Positions 1 to 7,128 are shown, counted from the stretch's first letter. The stretch is DNA of 26,470 bases from an uncultured Mollicutes bacterium (GCA_900542595.1 UQOB01000010.1:1-26470); one strand, 5' to 3'. Numbers and translations are program-made. Notes: generated by a model from the sequence alone, not told the origin.

Positions 1-272
1 GAGCGGTTTCCTCCCTCCCCATTTTACTCGAGATTACCGCGCCATTTTGTAAGGTGAATGGCTACGTTTTAGCTTTAAAAGGTAAGAACGGCAGAAATGA
101 ACTGGAAGAAAGCTTAAATGCGAGAAAGATGTTAAAGCTGGAAGTGGTCACCATTCAAGAAGAAAAACTCTTCGATGACGATACGAGAATCAATATTCTC
201 TTTAAAAAGAAAGAAAAAACCGCTCATAGGTACCCCAGAGCCTGGGGAATTATTCAAAAAAGCCCGCTTTAA
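1..272 (+). CDS. rsmG: 16S rRNA (guanine-N7) methyltransferase RsmG, C-terminal part (partial)
   Basis: The frame is open from base 3 and encodes the last ~89 residues of an RsmG/GidB-type SAM-dependent methyltransferase, which methylates the 530-loop G of 16S rRNA. The start lies before the window. The visible tail contains AVSSLPILLEITAPF, then GYVLALKGKNGRNEL (the ALKG strand of the family), and the highly characteristic end YPRAWGIIQKSPL, which matches the YPR-x-x-G-x-x-x-K-x-P terminus of GidB proteins. The first in-frame ATG inside the window is only an internal methionine. parA begins 37 nt downstream in the same direction, so rsmG-parA-parB probably form an operon. This is the common order next to the replication origin in Firmicutes. 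Identification rests on the C-terminal motifs only, since the SAM-binding domain is outside the window. Confidence 0.88.
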   Translation, partial: AVSSLPILLEITAPFCKVNGYVLALKGKNGRNELEESLNARKMLKLEVVTIQEEKLFDDDTRINILFKKKEKTAHRYPRAWGIIQKSPL

Positions 273-309
273 CTTTGGAAAATATTCCGAGTGTTTTAGA
301 ATATGTGCT

Positions 310-1077
310 ATGGCAAAGACGATTGCGATTTGTAACCAAAAAGGCGGGGTGGGAAAAACGACGACCGCTATCAATTTAAGTAGCGCCCTCGCTCATTTTG
401 GAAACAAAGTATTATTAGTGGATTTTGACCCGCAAGGTAACGCGGGACGCGGTTTAGGCTGCGACGTTTCCACCTTAGAAAAAACAATTTTTGAAGGGCT
501 TTTAGATAACCTCAATTGGAAAGAAATCGCGAGACCCACCAGCGAAAGTAACCTCTATATTCTCCCGTCTAATTTACGCTTAGCATCTTTAGATTCCGTG
601 ATGCCGAGAATCAGTAGCAATCGGCCTTTTTACGTCTTGCAAGAATATTTAAAACAAGCCCAAGATAGTTTCGATTACATCATCATCGATTGCCCTCCGA
701 GCTTAGGGCTTTTAAGCATTAATGCCTTAGTCAGTTCCGATAGCGTGATCATCCCCATCCAATGCGAATACTTTGCGATGGAAGCGGTCGCTCCCGTCCT
801 TTCTTCCATAAGTAAAATCCAAGATTCCTATAATCCCAAACTTAAAATTGAAGGTTTCTTACTGACGATGTATGACCCGAGGACAACCTTAGGGACAGAA
901 GTGGTAACGACTGTCCGAGGTTTATTTAAAGAGGACACTTTCTTAACGACGATACCGAGAAATATTTCGATTCCGGAAGCCTCCGCTCGGGGTTTAGCGG
1001 TCACCTCTTTTAGGCCCTCCGCTCAAGGGAGTTTAGCGTATTTTGCCTTAGCTCGTGAGGTATTAGATCATGCCTAA
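310..1077 (+). CDS. parA: Chromosome-partitioning ATPase ParA/Soj
   Basis: This 255-residue ParA/MinD-superfamily ATPase acts with ParB in segregating replication origins and regulating initiation. From the ATG at 310 the protein opens with MAKTIAICNQKGGVGKTT, the deviant Walker A motif (KGGVGKTT) at residues 11-18. Next come LLVDFDPQGNAG (switch/Walker A'), YIIIDCPPSLGLLS (Walker B) and the PIQCEYFAMEA segment, all standard for chromosomal Soj. An in-frame ATG at 175 would give a 300-residue protein, but it lies inside rsmG and adds a tail with no family similarity. The methionine at 310 matches the usual Soj N-terminus. No strong Shine-Dalgarno is visible before it, suggesting translational coupling to rsmG. 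The 3' end overlaps parB by 8 nt. Length is normal for the family (about 250-260 residues). Confidence 0.93.
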   Translation: MAKTIAICNQKGGVGKTTTAINLSSALAHFGNKVLLVDFDPQGNAGRGLGCDVSTLEKTIFEGLLDNLNWKEIARPTSESNLYILPSNLRLASLDSVMPRISSNRPFYVLQEYLKQAQDSFDYIIIDCPPSLGLLSINALVSSDSVIIPIQCEYFAMEAVAPVLSSISKIQDSYNPKLKIEGFLLTMYDPRTTLGTEVVTTVRGLFKEDTFLTTIPRNISIPEASARGLAVTSFRPSAQGSLAYFALAREVLDHA

Positions 1078-1915
1078 AAAGACCTTTAATACCGATTTAA
1101 CCGCGTTGATTAAGAAGTTCAAAAAGAACGATGTCATCGCGGAAATCGAAAAGGAATACCAAAGGCAAGCCGCGACGACTGTCCCACTTTCTTTAATCGA
1201 CGATAATAGTTTTATTAAACGTGTTCCTTTAAAAAAGGAAGTCGTTGAACGGATGGCGAAGAGCCTAGAAGAAAAAGGAATCTATAACCCCTTAGTTATC
1301 AGGCCGCGTTCCCATCACTATGAATTGATTTTAGGTCGAAGAAGATATTTCGGAGCGAAGAAAGCTAATTTAAAAACCGTGCCAGTCGTCATCACCGAAG
1401 CGGAAGATGAAGAAGTCCTTTTAATGCTCCTCGCTGATAATAGGGACATGCGGGACGGAAATATGATTGAAATGGGTTATATCTATGAAGCTCTCGTCAC
1501 GAAGTTCCATTATACCCAACAAATGTTAGGGGAACTCTCCCATCAATCGAGGTCACAAGTCACCAATACTTTAAGGCTTTTAAAACTTCCGGATAACGTC
1601 ATTAGAGAAGTAGCGGTTGGTAAATTAAGTTATGGGCACGCGCGAGCGCTCGCTCCGCTTTCCGAAGACGAAATTAACGAGATGGTCTCTTTAATTCATA
1701 AGAACCACCTTTCGGTGAGGGATACGGAAATCTTAAGCAAGAAATCCTTAGATAAAGCAGATTTCATCGAACCAAAAGTAGAGGAAAACCCTCTACTTAA
1801 AACCTTCGGCATCACCAATATTATCCAAGAAAAAGAAAGACTTCTGCTCACTTTTAAGAGTGAAGAATTGCAGAAGTCGTTCTTGGAGCAAATTAAGAAG
1901 CTTACCGATAAATAA
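1070..1915 (+). CDS. parB: ParB/Spo0J-family centromere-binding protein
   Basis: This 281-residue ParB-family protein overlaps parA by 8 nt. It has the expected order: an N-terminal ParB/sulfiredoxin-like nucleotide-binding domain (about residues 37-130), a helix-turn-helix domain (about 135-220, with QMLGELSHQSRSQVTNTLRLLKLP split as helix-turn-helix, then KLSYGHARAL), and a C-terminal dimerisation region. The domain positions come from motif spacing. Two CTP-pocket motifs are altered compared with well-studied ParBs. The usual GERR box reads GRRRYFGAKKA, and the ENxQR(E/N)DL box reads DNRDMRDGN. The position next to parA makes chromosomal ParB more likely than Noc, but Noc is a paralogue and cannot be excluded by motif reading alone. 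No parS-like palindrome was found in the window. The gene converges on the GH13 gene and overlaps its 3' end by 14 nt. Confidence 0.88.
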   Translation: MPKKTFNTDLTALIKKFKKNDVIAEIEKEYQRQAATTVPLSLIDDNSFIKRVPLKKEVVERMAKSLEEKGIYNPLVIRPRSHHYELILGRRRYFGAKKANLKTVPVVITEAEDEEVLLMLLADNRDMRDGNMIEMGYIYEALVTKFHYTQQMLGELSHQSRSQVTNTLRLLKLPDNVIREVAVGKLSYGHARALAPLSEDEINEMVSLIHKNHLSVRDTEILSKKSLDKADFIEPKVEENPLLKTFGITNIIQEKERLLLTFKSEELQKSFLEQIKKLTDK

Positions 1916-3632
1916 CGAAGCCGTATTTTGTTAAGACCTCATCCTTTAAGTTATGACTGATAAGGATGTTTTTATTTTTAAGGAGGTCATTAACGTTGAT
2001 GTCTTTTTCGGTGGGTACTAGTTCATGTAAGACTGGTTCTTCCGTCTTATGATCCTTTAAGGTGATCTTTAAACAGCCATCCTCGTATTTGATTTCAAAA
2101 TCTAAATCATTGATGTGATAGTCCTTATGGAGTTTGATCAAACTTTGAATCATGTGGTAACGGTCCATGTTCCAAGTGGTTTTATCCCAGATGAACATCT
2201 TCCGGCAGTCGGGGTCTTGGTCACCGGTTAAACCGATTTCATCTCCGTAATAGACCATCGGGATACCGGGATACATGAATAAGAAGCTAAAGGCTAATAA
2301 GGTCTTATCTTCATCGAAACCACATTCGGTGATGAACCGGGCTTTATCGTGGCTATCGATAAGGTTCATGACGTTATGATTGACCTGATCCTTATACTTC
2401 ATTTGAAGTAAGGTCACCCGGTCAGCATAGTCTTGCGCATTTTGTGTTTTATTCGCGAGGAAATCAAGGACCGCCGCGGTAAACGGATAGTTCATGATGG
2501 AATCAAATTCATCTTGATGGTCAAGGAAAGCGTGCCCATCATGCCAGTTTTCTGCGATGAGGAAGATATCCGGTTTGATGGCTAAGAGTCTTTCTCTCAG
2601 TTTTCTCCAGAAAGCGTGAGGAATTTCATCCGCGACATCCATCCGATAACCATCGATGTGATAGTTCTTTAAATAATGTTCACAGATTTTGATGACATAT
2701 TCTTGGGCGTCTGGATTACTGAGATTGAGTTTCGGCATGTATTTCCCGATGCCGAAGGATTCATAGGTTAATTCATCAGTATTCTTCGCGGTGTCATAGT
2801 TATGGAAGATGAACCAATCGAAGTAGGGGCTCTTCTTGCCGTTCTTAACCGCATCAACGAACATCGGGCAATAATACGCGACATGGTTAAAGACTCCGTC
2901 GAGGACGATGAGAATATCCTTTTCATGAGCTTTTTTGATTAAGTCATGAAGGTCTTCTTCATTCCCGAAGTCTTCCGCTATTTTGTAGTAGTCATAAGTT
3001 TCGTATTTGTGATTACTGACCGCTTCAAAGATCGGAGTGAGATAAAGAGCGTTCACCCCTAAATCTTCTAAATGATCTAAGTGTTTAGTGATGCCTTTTA
3101 AGTTTCCACCAGCGTAAGTCATCCGGGTGATGTTGCTATTGTCACCCCATTTGACGTTAACTTTCTTATTGATTGGATGGTCTTCTCCATCGCAGAACCG
3201 ATCGACGAAGATTTGGTAGAAAATCCGGTCTTTAAATTTCGGGTTAACAGTTAAAACATCGACCGGGTTAATGTAGGGCATCTGGAAGTAGTCATAGTGG
3301 CAGGTTTTAAAGTCATAATCACCTTCGGTAATCTTATTTTCACTGTAGAAATAAGTCTTCCCATCTTTGGTGATAATCTTAAATACATAGCCTAATCTCA
3401 CATCGTCAGTGTGGAGATAGATGTAATAAAAATCGTGGTATTTTGTGGATATTTTTTTCGTTATTTCGATTTCTTTATGTTTATCGAGAATGAAGTATTT
3501 GCATTCATATAAGAGATAAACTTTAGCTATATCATCATCCTTTTTGGTTCGAAGGGTGATTTTCATGGTATGAGGATCCACTGGATAGCTATACAGGGAC
3601 TCATTTCGGTGATAAAGGGCGGAAAAATCCAT
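1902..3632 (-). CDS. GH13 alpha-glucan hydrolase (neopullulanase/cyclomaltodextrinase-like)
   Basis: This 576-residue glycoside hydrolase family 13 enzyme probably hydrolyses maltodextrins, cyclodextrins or pullulan in the cytoplasm, since no signal peptide is seen. Residues 1-~120 look like the N-terminal beta domain (CBM34-like) of the neopullulanase/cyclomaltodextrinase group. The (beta/alpha)8 barrel begins near FYQIFVDRFCDGE (about 138-150). Catalytic regions are clear: I, LDGVFNH (244-250); II, GYRMDVADE (328-336) with nucleophile D332; III, LIAENWHD with acid/base E361; IV, LIDSHD with D429. The C-terminal beta domain is short. The start is the ATG at 3630-3632 (minus strand), preceded by a GAGG ribosome site about 11 nt upstream. 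Exact substrate cannot be read from sequence; maltogenic amylase is an alternative. The gene stands alone on the minus strand and shares its upstream region with the divergent FMN-riboswitch/ribU unit. Confidence 0.9.
   Translation of the reverse strand: MDFSALYHRNESLYSYPVDPHTMKITLRTKKDDDIAKVYLLYECKYFILDKHKEIEITKKISTKYHDFYYIYLHTDDVRLGYVFKIITKDGKTYFYSENKITEGDYDFKTCHYDYFQMPYINPVDVLTVNPKFKDRIFYQIFVDRFCDGEDHPINKKVNVKWGDNSNITRMTYAGGNLKGITKHLDHLEDLGVNALYLTPIFEAVSNHKYETYDYYKIAEDFGNEEDLHDLIKKAHEKDILIVLDGVFNHVAYYCPMFVDAVKNGKKSPYFDWFIFHNYDTAKNTDELTYESFGIGKYMPKLNLSNPDAQEYVIKICEHYLKNYHIDGYRMDVADEIPHAFWRKLRERLLAIKPDIFLIAENWHDGHAFLDHQDEFDSIMNYPFTAAVLDFLANKTQNAQDYADRVTLLQMKYKDQVNHNVMNLIDSHDKARFITECGFDEDKTLLAFSFLFMYPGIPMVYYGDEIGLTGDQDPDCRKMFIWDKTTWNMDRYHMIQSLIKLHKDYHINDLDFEIKYEDGCLKITLKDHKTEEPVLHELVPTEKDINVNDLLKNKNILISHNLKDEVLTKYGFVIYR
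1940..1980 (+). terminator. Intrinsic terminator for the rsmG-parA-parB transcript, embedded in the GH13 gene
   Basis: Stem CATCCTT (1940-1946) pairs with AAGGATG (1962-1968). An AGT/ACT mini-stem sits inside the loop, and a T-rich run with one A follows (1969-1979). It lies 25 nt after the parB stop, but inside the 3' coding region of the convergent GH13 gene, where the T-run is the complement of Lys/Asn codons. The arrangement is seen directly; its activity is inferred. Confidence 0.6.
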
Positions 3633-3737
3633 ATATTTTTAAACCTCACCTATAGGATACTAGGTCTTTTTAGTTTTAAAAGGGGTATCGCACCTTTTAG
3701 TATCAATGTTTGTATTGTAAAGTTCGTGAAGAGGGTC

Positions 3738-3765
3738 TTTACACCTTCAAATTTATGATTAAAAT
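3738..3765 (+). promoter_or_regulatory. Sigma-A-like promoter of the FMN riboswitch/ribU unit
   Basis: A -35 box TTTACA (3738-3743) is separated by 16 nt from a -10 box TAAAAT (3760-3765). The predicted transcription start at about 3772 coincides with the first base of the FMN aptamer, which supports the call. Confidence 0.65.
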
Positions 3766-3771
3766 ATAAGC

Positions 3772-3882
3772 AACTTCAGGGCGACGAGAATTACGTCGAC
3801 TGGCGGTATAGCCCGCGAGCGGAAACGCATGATTTGGTGAAATTCCAAGGCCAACGGTAAAGTCCGGATGTTAGAAGGAGAC
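3772..3882 (+). promoter_or_regulatory. FMN riboswitch (RFN element)
   Basis: The sequence carries the hallmark blocks of the RFN aptamer in order: CTTCAGGGC, then GGCGGTATAGCCCGCGAGC, then GATTTGGTGAAATTCCAAGG, then AACGGTAAAGTCCGGATG and GAAGGAG. The 5' CTTC and 3' GAAG close the short P1 helix. RFN elements bind flavin mononucleotide and turn down riboflavin synthesis or uptake genes. The gene 30 nt downstream encodes the riboflavin transporter subunit RibU, exactly the expected target. The expression platform is described in the next entry. Confidence 0.95.
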
Positions 3883-3885
3883 GGG

Positions 3886-3913
3886 TATCCCCTGGAGTAT
3901 GGGGATATTTTTT
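3886..3913 (+). terminator. FMN-riboswitch expression platform: terminator abutting the ribU start
   Basis: Stem TATCCCC (3886-3892) pairs with GGGGATA (3901-3907) across an 8-nt loop. Six T residues follow (3908-3913), and the ATG of ribU begins at 3914. The only Shine-Dalgarno-like G-run at proper distance from ATG 3914 (GGGG, 3901-3904) is the 3' arm of this stem. The hairpin could therefore both end transcription and hide the ribosome site. A GGAG also sits in the loop at 3894-3897. Confidence 0.75.
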
Positions 3914-4618
3914 ATGTCTTGGGAAATATGGCTTACTTTAATACTCTTAATCCTCTTGATTATTTTCTCGGTCTTATTAGTCGGAAAATATAATGTTAAA
4001 CCTAGATATAGCTCTGGAAAATTAGTAGCGAGGATCGCGATTTTTGCGGCTATATCCTCGATTCTTTATATTGTTCCGATCTTTAATTTTAATCTTCCTT
4101 TTTTACCCTCATTCCTTTCGATTCACTTCGATGAAATACCTTTATTTATTTGTGGTTTTGCCTACGGTCCTTGGGCGGGTATCGCGGCGACGATTGTTAA
4201 AACTTTATTAAAGCTTCCGTTCACCAGCACCTTAGGTGTCGGAGAACTGAGCGATTTAATCTTTACTGCCGCCTTCCTACTTCCGACGACTTTAATCTAC
4301 CGGAAAATGCGGAACCTTAAAGGAGTGGGAATCGGTTTTGCTGTCGGAATGGTCTGCCAACTCATCGTCAGCGTCCTCATGAATATCTATGTGATGTTAC
4401 CCTTCTATATGTTCGTGATGGGGCTCCCATATGAGGCGATTCTTTCGATGTGCCAACTCGTTAATCCGATGGTGACCGATCTCTCTTGGCCGTACGCGTT
4501 GTTCTGCGTTTTACCGCTGAACCTTATTAAGGATGCCGCAGTAATTCTCGTCACCTTTATCGTTTATCGAAAGATTCATATTGTCCTTCGTTTTGAAACA
4601 AAAAAAGCTGAGCAATAA
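3914..4618 (+). CDS. ribU: Riboflavin ECF transporter substrate-binding subunit RibU
   Basis: This 234-residue integral membrane protein is of the RibU family, the S-component that binds riboflavin and pairs with an energy-coupling factor module to import it. An N-terminal membrane helix (WEIWLTLILLILLIIFSVLL) precedes the core, which begins with the family-typical ARIAIFAAISSILYIVP. Then come FLSIHFDEIPLFICGFAYGP and VKTLLKLPFT, followed by several further hydrophobic spans. Total length exceeds the Bacillus RibU (about 190 residues) because of the extra N-terminal helix and a longer central loop. The start at 3914 is preferred because the alternative ATG at 3899 lies inside the terminator hairpin loop. 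The FMN riboswitch upstream independently supports the function. No ECF ATPase or T-subunit gene is in the window, so the module must be encoded elsewhere. Confidence 0.9.
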   Translation: MSWEIWLTLILLILLIIFSVLLVGKYNVKPRYSSGKLVARIAIFAAISSILYIVPIFNFNLPFLPSFLSIHFDEIPLFICGFAYGPWAGIAATIVKTLLKLPFTSTLGVGELSDLIFTAAFLLPTTLIYRKMRNLKGVGIGFAVGMVCQLIVSVLMNIYVMLPFYMFVMGLPYEAILSMCQLVNPMVTDLSWPYALFCVLPLNLIKDAAVILVTFIVYRKIHIVLRFETKKAEQ

Positions 4619-4630
4619 GCTCAGCCTTTA
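4600..4630. terminator. Bidirectional terminator between ribU and ferredoxin
   Basis: GCTGAGC (4607-4613) pairs with GCTCAGC (4619-4625). The ribU stop codon TAA lies in the 5-nt loop. On the minus strand the stem is followed by a run of seven U residues, making a strong terminator for the ferredoxin gene. On the plus strand the U-tract is weaker. Confidence 0.8.
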
Positions 4631-4647
4631 TGTTCTTTTATATCGCG

Positions 4648-4830
4648 TTATTCTTCGACTTCGATTGCCGCGACCGGGCAGCTCGCAACCACATCCATGA
4701 TAGCGGCATTGTCGGTCACTTCACCGATAACTTCGCTCTTGCCGTCCGCCGAGAAGGCAAAGACATCCGGAGCGGCCGAAATGCAAACACCACATCCGAT
4801 GCAAGCATCAGCATTAATTTTAACTTTCAT
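4648..4830 (-). CDS. Single-cluster [4Fe-4S] ferredoxin
   Basis: This small 60-residue ferredoxin starts at the ATG at 4828-4830 (minus strand), with a GGAGG ribosome site 9 nt upstream (4840-4844). That site decides against a longer in-frame start at 4890. The protein opens MKVKINADACIGCGVC. Cysteines C10, C13 and C16, with the following proline (ISAAP), plus C51 in SCPVAAI, make one [4Fe-4S] cluster of the CxxCxxC...CP type. A second cluster motif is absent. It is an acidic electron carrier of the monocluster Fer family common in Firmicutes. It is monocistronic, with its own promoter and terminator; the redox partner cannot be inferred from its neighbours. Confidence 0.92.
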   Translation of the reverse strand: MKVKINADACIGCGVCISAAPDVFAFSADGKSEVIGEVTDNAAIMDVVASCPVAAIEVEE

Positions 4831-4861
4831 TCTGAAAAACCTCCAAATTTTTCGTAAGTTA

Positions 4862-4890
4862 ATTATAATCAATCCCCGCTTGATATTCAA
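4862..4890 (-). promoter_or_regulatory. Sigma-A-type promoter of the ferredoxin gene
   Basis: Read on the minus strand, TTGAAT (4885-4890) is followed after exactly 17 nt by a perfect TATAAT (4862-4867). The predicted start near 4855 gives a 5' leader of about 25 nt containing the GGAGG site. Confidence 0.8.
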
Positions 4891-4989
4891 AGGAAAGTTT
4901 GGGAAGGGATAAGGGGATAAAAAGTTCAGTGCTCATCAATCTTTTTTGCATTTAATTAAGGAACAATGGGAGGTATTAAAAATCTTTTA

Positions 4990-5012
4990 AAAGAAGGTTC
5001 ATCAACTTCTTT
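4990..5012 (+). other. Small hairpin upstream of the lipoprotein gene
   Basis: AAAGAAG plus TT (one bulged G) pairs with AACTTCTTT around a CATC loop. It lies 36 nt before the lipoprotein start. It lacks a following U-run, so it is not a typical terminator. It may be leader structure or an operator. The rest of 4891-5047 shows no confident gene. Confidence 0.35.
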
Positions 5013-5047
5013 AGCACATGCTAGAATTCTTGTATGGAGGCTCATTT

Positions 5048-5974
5048 ATGAAAAGAAAATTCTTAGCCTTATTAGTCTTGCCACTCCTTAGTCTGGCAGG
5101 CTGCACAGAACCCGTCGATACTAGTGAAACTTCTACTTCAACTAGTGGTCAGACGTCTATCAATAATTCAACCACCAGTTCCACCAGCGTGAAAACCTGG
5201 GTGGAAAAAGATCAGGATGGTGACGTGACTGTGTCTTCTGTCCCGTCGGAAATCGTCATCGGCGCGACCAATTCTTATGCCGTTAATTTGACATTCTCTA
5301 GAATGGTCATAAACTCAGAAGCGGAATTCAGTGTTTCTGATGAAACTGTTCTTCCTTTAGAGGCCTTAAATTACAGAGGAATCGGGGACGGCAGCCAGAC
5401 AACGAACGGCGTTGTTTATATCGACGCTACTAAGCTTACGAAAGCGGGAGAAGTGTATCTCGAAATCGCGGTGTCTTCCCCCAACACCAGCGGTCAAGGA
5501 GGAACAGTGACGGTTAAACTCAATGTCGTTGAAACTCCGGACGTTACTTACTGGAAAGAAACATTGAACTTTGAAGGGACTTCTGACTTCTTAAAGATTA
5601 AACTTGAAGAAGGGCAAAAACTCGTGGTTCAATTTACCGATGATGACCATGTTCTCGGGACTCCGAACCCCAATTTAGCTGGGGAAGAGAATGATGGCTA
5701 CAACTGGTTTACCAGAGACATTTCACCCTTACTTCAAGGGGAAGATAGTGTTCCGGTCACCTTTGATTATGCGGTAGGGCACCATACCCGTCTGACTGTT
5801 TATATTCAAGGTGCTGATGGGAGAGTTGTTAATTTCTACCGCCTCTTGAACACGATGGGTAGTGGAAGTACGCAAACTGGCTTCAATCAATTTGATGCGA
5901 AAAGCGGTCTTCTCACCTTTATCAATGAAAACATCAGCCTCGATTTAACGATCACTGACGAAACATATAGTTAA
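5048..5974 (+). CDS. Putative surface lipoprotein of unknown function
   Basis: This is a 308-residue predicted lipoprotein. The start at 5048 is set by a GGAGG at 5036-5040 (7-nt spacing) and by the signal peptide MKRKFLALLVLPLLSLAGC, which has a lipobox LAGC with the lipidated cysteine at residue 19. A Ser/Thr-rich linker (about residues 24-50) follows, as in many Gram-positive surface lipoproteins. The rest is rich in beta-prone stretches: a segment with VPSEIVIGATNSYAVNL resembles a bacterial Ig-like domain edge, and a second domain has YNWFTRDISPLLQG and VTFDYAVGHHTRLTVYIQG. I do not recognise the family. A substrate-binding or adhesive role is possible but unsupported. An AU-rich hairpin with a T-run follows the stop, so it is probably a single-gene transcript. 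Confidence 0.75.
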   Translation: MKRKFLALLVLPLLSLAGCTEPVDTSETSTSTSGQTSINNSTTSSTSVKTWVEKDQDGDVTVSSVPSEIVIGATNSYAVNLTFSRMVINSEAEFSVSDETVLPLEALNYRGIGDGSQTTNGVVYIDATKLTKAGEVYLEIAVSSPNTSGQGGTVTVKLNVVETPDVTYWKETLNFEGTSDFLKIKLEEGQKLVVQFTDDDHVLGTPNPNLAGEENDGYNWFTRDISPLLQGEDSVPVTFDYAVGHHTRLTVYIQGADGRVVNFYRLLNTMGSGSTQTGFNQFDAKSGLLTFINENISLDLTITDETYS

Positions 5975-5979
5975 TCGCT

Positions 5980-6010
5980 AAAAGAAGAATTTATCTAATT
6001 TTTCTTTTTT
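5980..6010 (+). terminator. Probable intrinsic terminator after the lipoprotein gene
   Basis: AAAAGAAGAATT (5980-5991) pairs with AATTTTTCTTTT (5997-6008) through one G-U pair around a 5-nt loop, and the T-run continues to 6010. The stem is AT-rich and so weak, but it is long and correctly placed. Confidence 0.5.
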
Positions 6011-6133
6011 GTTGGCTTTCCTTTTGACTAATTCATTTAGAAGGCAAAGCTTGCTTAATTGCCCAATAAATTTCTCTCTCATTTCGCCTTTTTAAGGTGG
6101 AGAAGAAAGCCGATAAGGGGTAAAATCTTTAGT

Positions 6134-6439
6134 ATGAAAACTCGATACGAAAAATGGCGCCATTATCGAAAGAGAATTGAGAATACTCCCGATAGTGGTT
6201 TTGAGGTCGAGAAAAATATCAGTGAACGGCCCCAAACTCCGGAGGATGTCTTAGAGCTTTCGAAGACTATTCGAAGCGATAACGCGATAAGTTTGGATCA
6301 GTACGGAGTGAAGAAGAAAAAGCCCACCCTTTTCTTAGCTTATGAAAAGCAAAAACGCTTATTCCTTCTTTTGAAATTTGGTCTTTTATTGTTAGCCATC
6401 GTCGGGTTGATTTTGTTATATTTCTTTTGGGTCATTTAG
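6134..6439 (+). CDS. Small membrane-anchored protein of unknown function, upstream of cmk
   Basis: This hypothetical protein has 101 residues. From the ATG at 6134 it begins MKTRYEKWRHYRKRIENTP, a strongly basic, aromatic-rich N-terminus. An acidic middle (FEVEKNISERPQTPEDVLEL) leads to one C-terminal membrane helix (LLKFGLLLLAIVGLILLYFF) ending at the stop. The topology suggests a cytoplasmic domain tethered by a C-terminal tail anchor. A longer in-frame ORF from 6059 is unlikely, because its N-terminal extension is not preceded by a ribosome site. The site before 6134 is also weak (GGGG about 13 nt upstream). cmk starts 8 nt after its stop, so the two are probably co-transcribed. In B. subtilis small genes of unknown function (ypfA/ypfB) also precede cmk, but I see no clear similarity. 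Confidence 0.7.
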   Translation: MKTRYEKWRHYRKRIENTPDSGFEVEKNISERPQTPEDVLELSKTIRSDNAISLDQYGVKKKKPTLFLAYEKQKRLFLLLKFGLLLLAIVGLILLYFFWVI

Positions 6440-6447
6440 GAGTAGTT

Positions 6448-7128
6448 ATGGATAAAAATATCGCAATAGCCATTGATGGGCCGGCCGCTGCCGGAAAGAG
6501 CACGGTCGCTAAAATTGTCGCTAAGCTCTTAAATTTTACTTATATCGATACTGGAGCGATGTACCGGGCTTTTACCCAAGCGGTCATTAAGAAAGGCTTA
6601 GACCCGAAAAGCGAAGAACAAGCGGTCACTTTGATCGATGGAATTTCGATTGAACTCAATGAAGATGGAACTGTTATCTGTAACGGAGAAGATGTTACTA
6701 AAATCATTAGAGAACCCTTAATTTCTGGGAATGTTAGTTATATTGCAGCGATGAAACCCGTGCGGCTCGCTTTGGTGGAACTCCAAAGAAAGATGGCAGC
6801 CAAAAAGAGTGTCGTCATGGATGGGCGGGATATCGGAACTTATGTCCTTCCGAACGCGGATGTGAAAATCTATCAGATTGCCAGCGTGGAAACCAGAGCC
6901 ATCCGCCGTTACGAAGAAAACTTGGAAAAAGGCATTAAATGTACCTTAGAAGATGTGCAAGCGGATGTGAGAAAACGCGATTACATCGATTCTCACCGGG
7001 AATTTGCTCCTTTAAAAGCCGCTCCCGATTCAGTCCTCATCGATACTTCCTTCATGACCATTGATCAAGCTGTGGAGGCGGTTTTACAAGTTGTTTACGA
7101 GAAAACCGGCATTAAACCATGCCGTTAG
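6448..7128 (+). CDS. cmk: Cytidylate kinase
   Basis: This 226-residue (d)CMP kinase phosphorylates CMP/dCMP with ATP in pyrimidine nucleotide salvage. The P-loop DGPAAAGKST (residues 10-19) is followed by YIDTGAMYRAFT (substrate loop), MDGRDIGTYVLPNAD (the DGRDIGT family signature) and the RRYEENLEKG lid region. The start at 6448 is preferred over an upstream in-frame TTG because AGGAG (6438-6442) sits 5 nt before the ATG. Length is normal. The 3' end overlaps der by 10 nt; the cmk-der pairing with hup just downstream is conserved in Firmicutes. Confidence 0.96.
   Translation: MDKNIAIAIDGPAAAGKSTVAKIVAKLLNFTYIDTGAMYRAFTQAVIKKGLDPKSEEQAVTLIDGISIELNEDGTVICNGEDVTKIIREPLISGNVSYIAAMKPVRLALVELQRKMAAKKSVVMDGRDIGTYVLPNADVKIYQIASVETRAIRRYEENLEKGIKCTLEDVQADVRKRDYIDSHREFAPLKAAPDSVLIDTSFMTIDQAVEAVLQVVYEKTGIKPCR

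Noticed and set aside
4966..5088. Short ORF (about 40 codons, starting at 4966) upstream of and overlapping the lipoprotein gene start
   Set aside because: No ribosome site, and the frame runs out of phase through the lipoprotein signal peptide. Coding seems unlikely.
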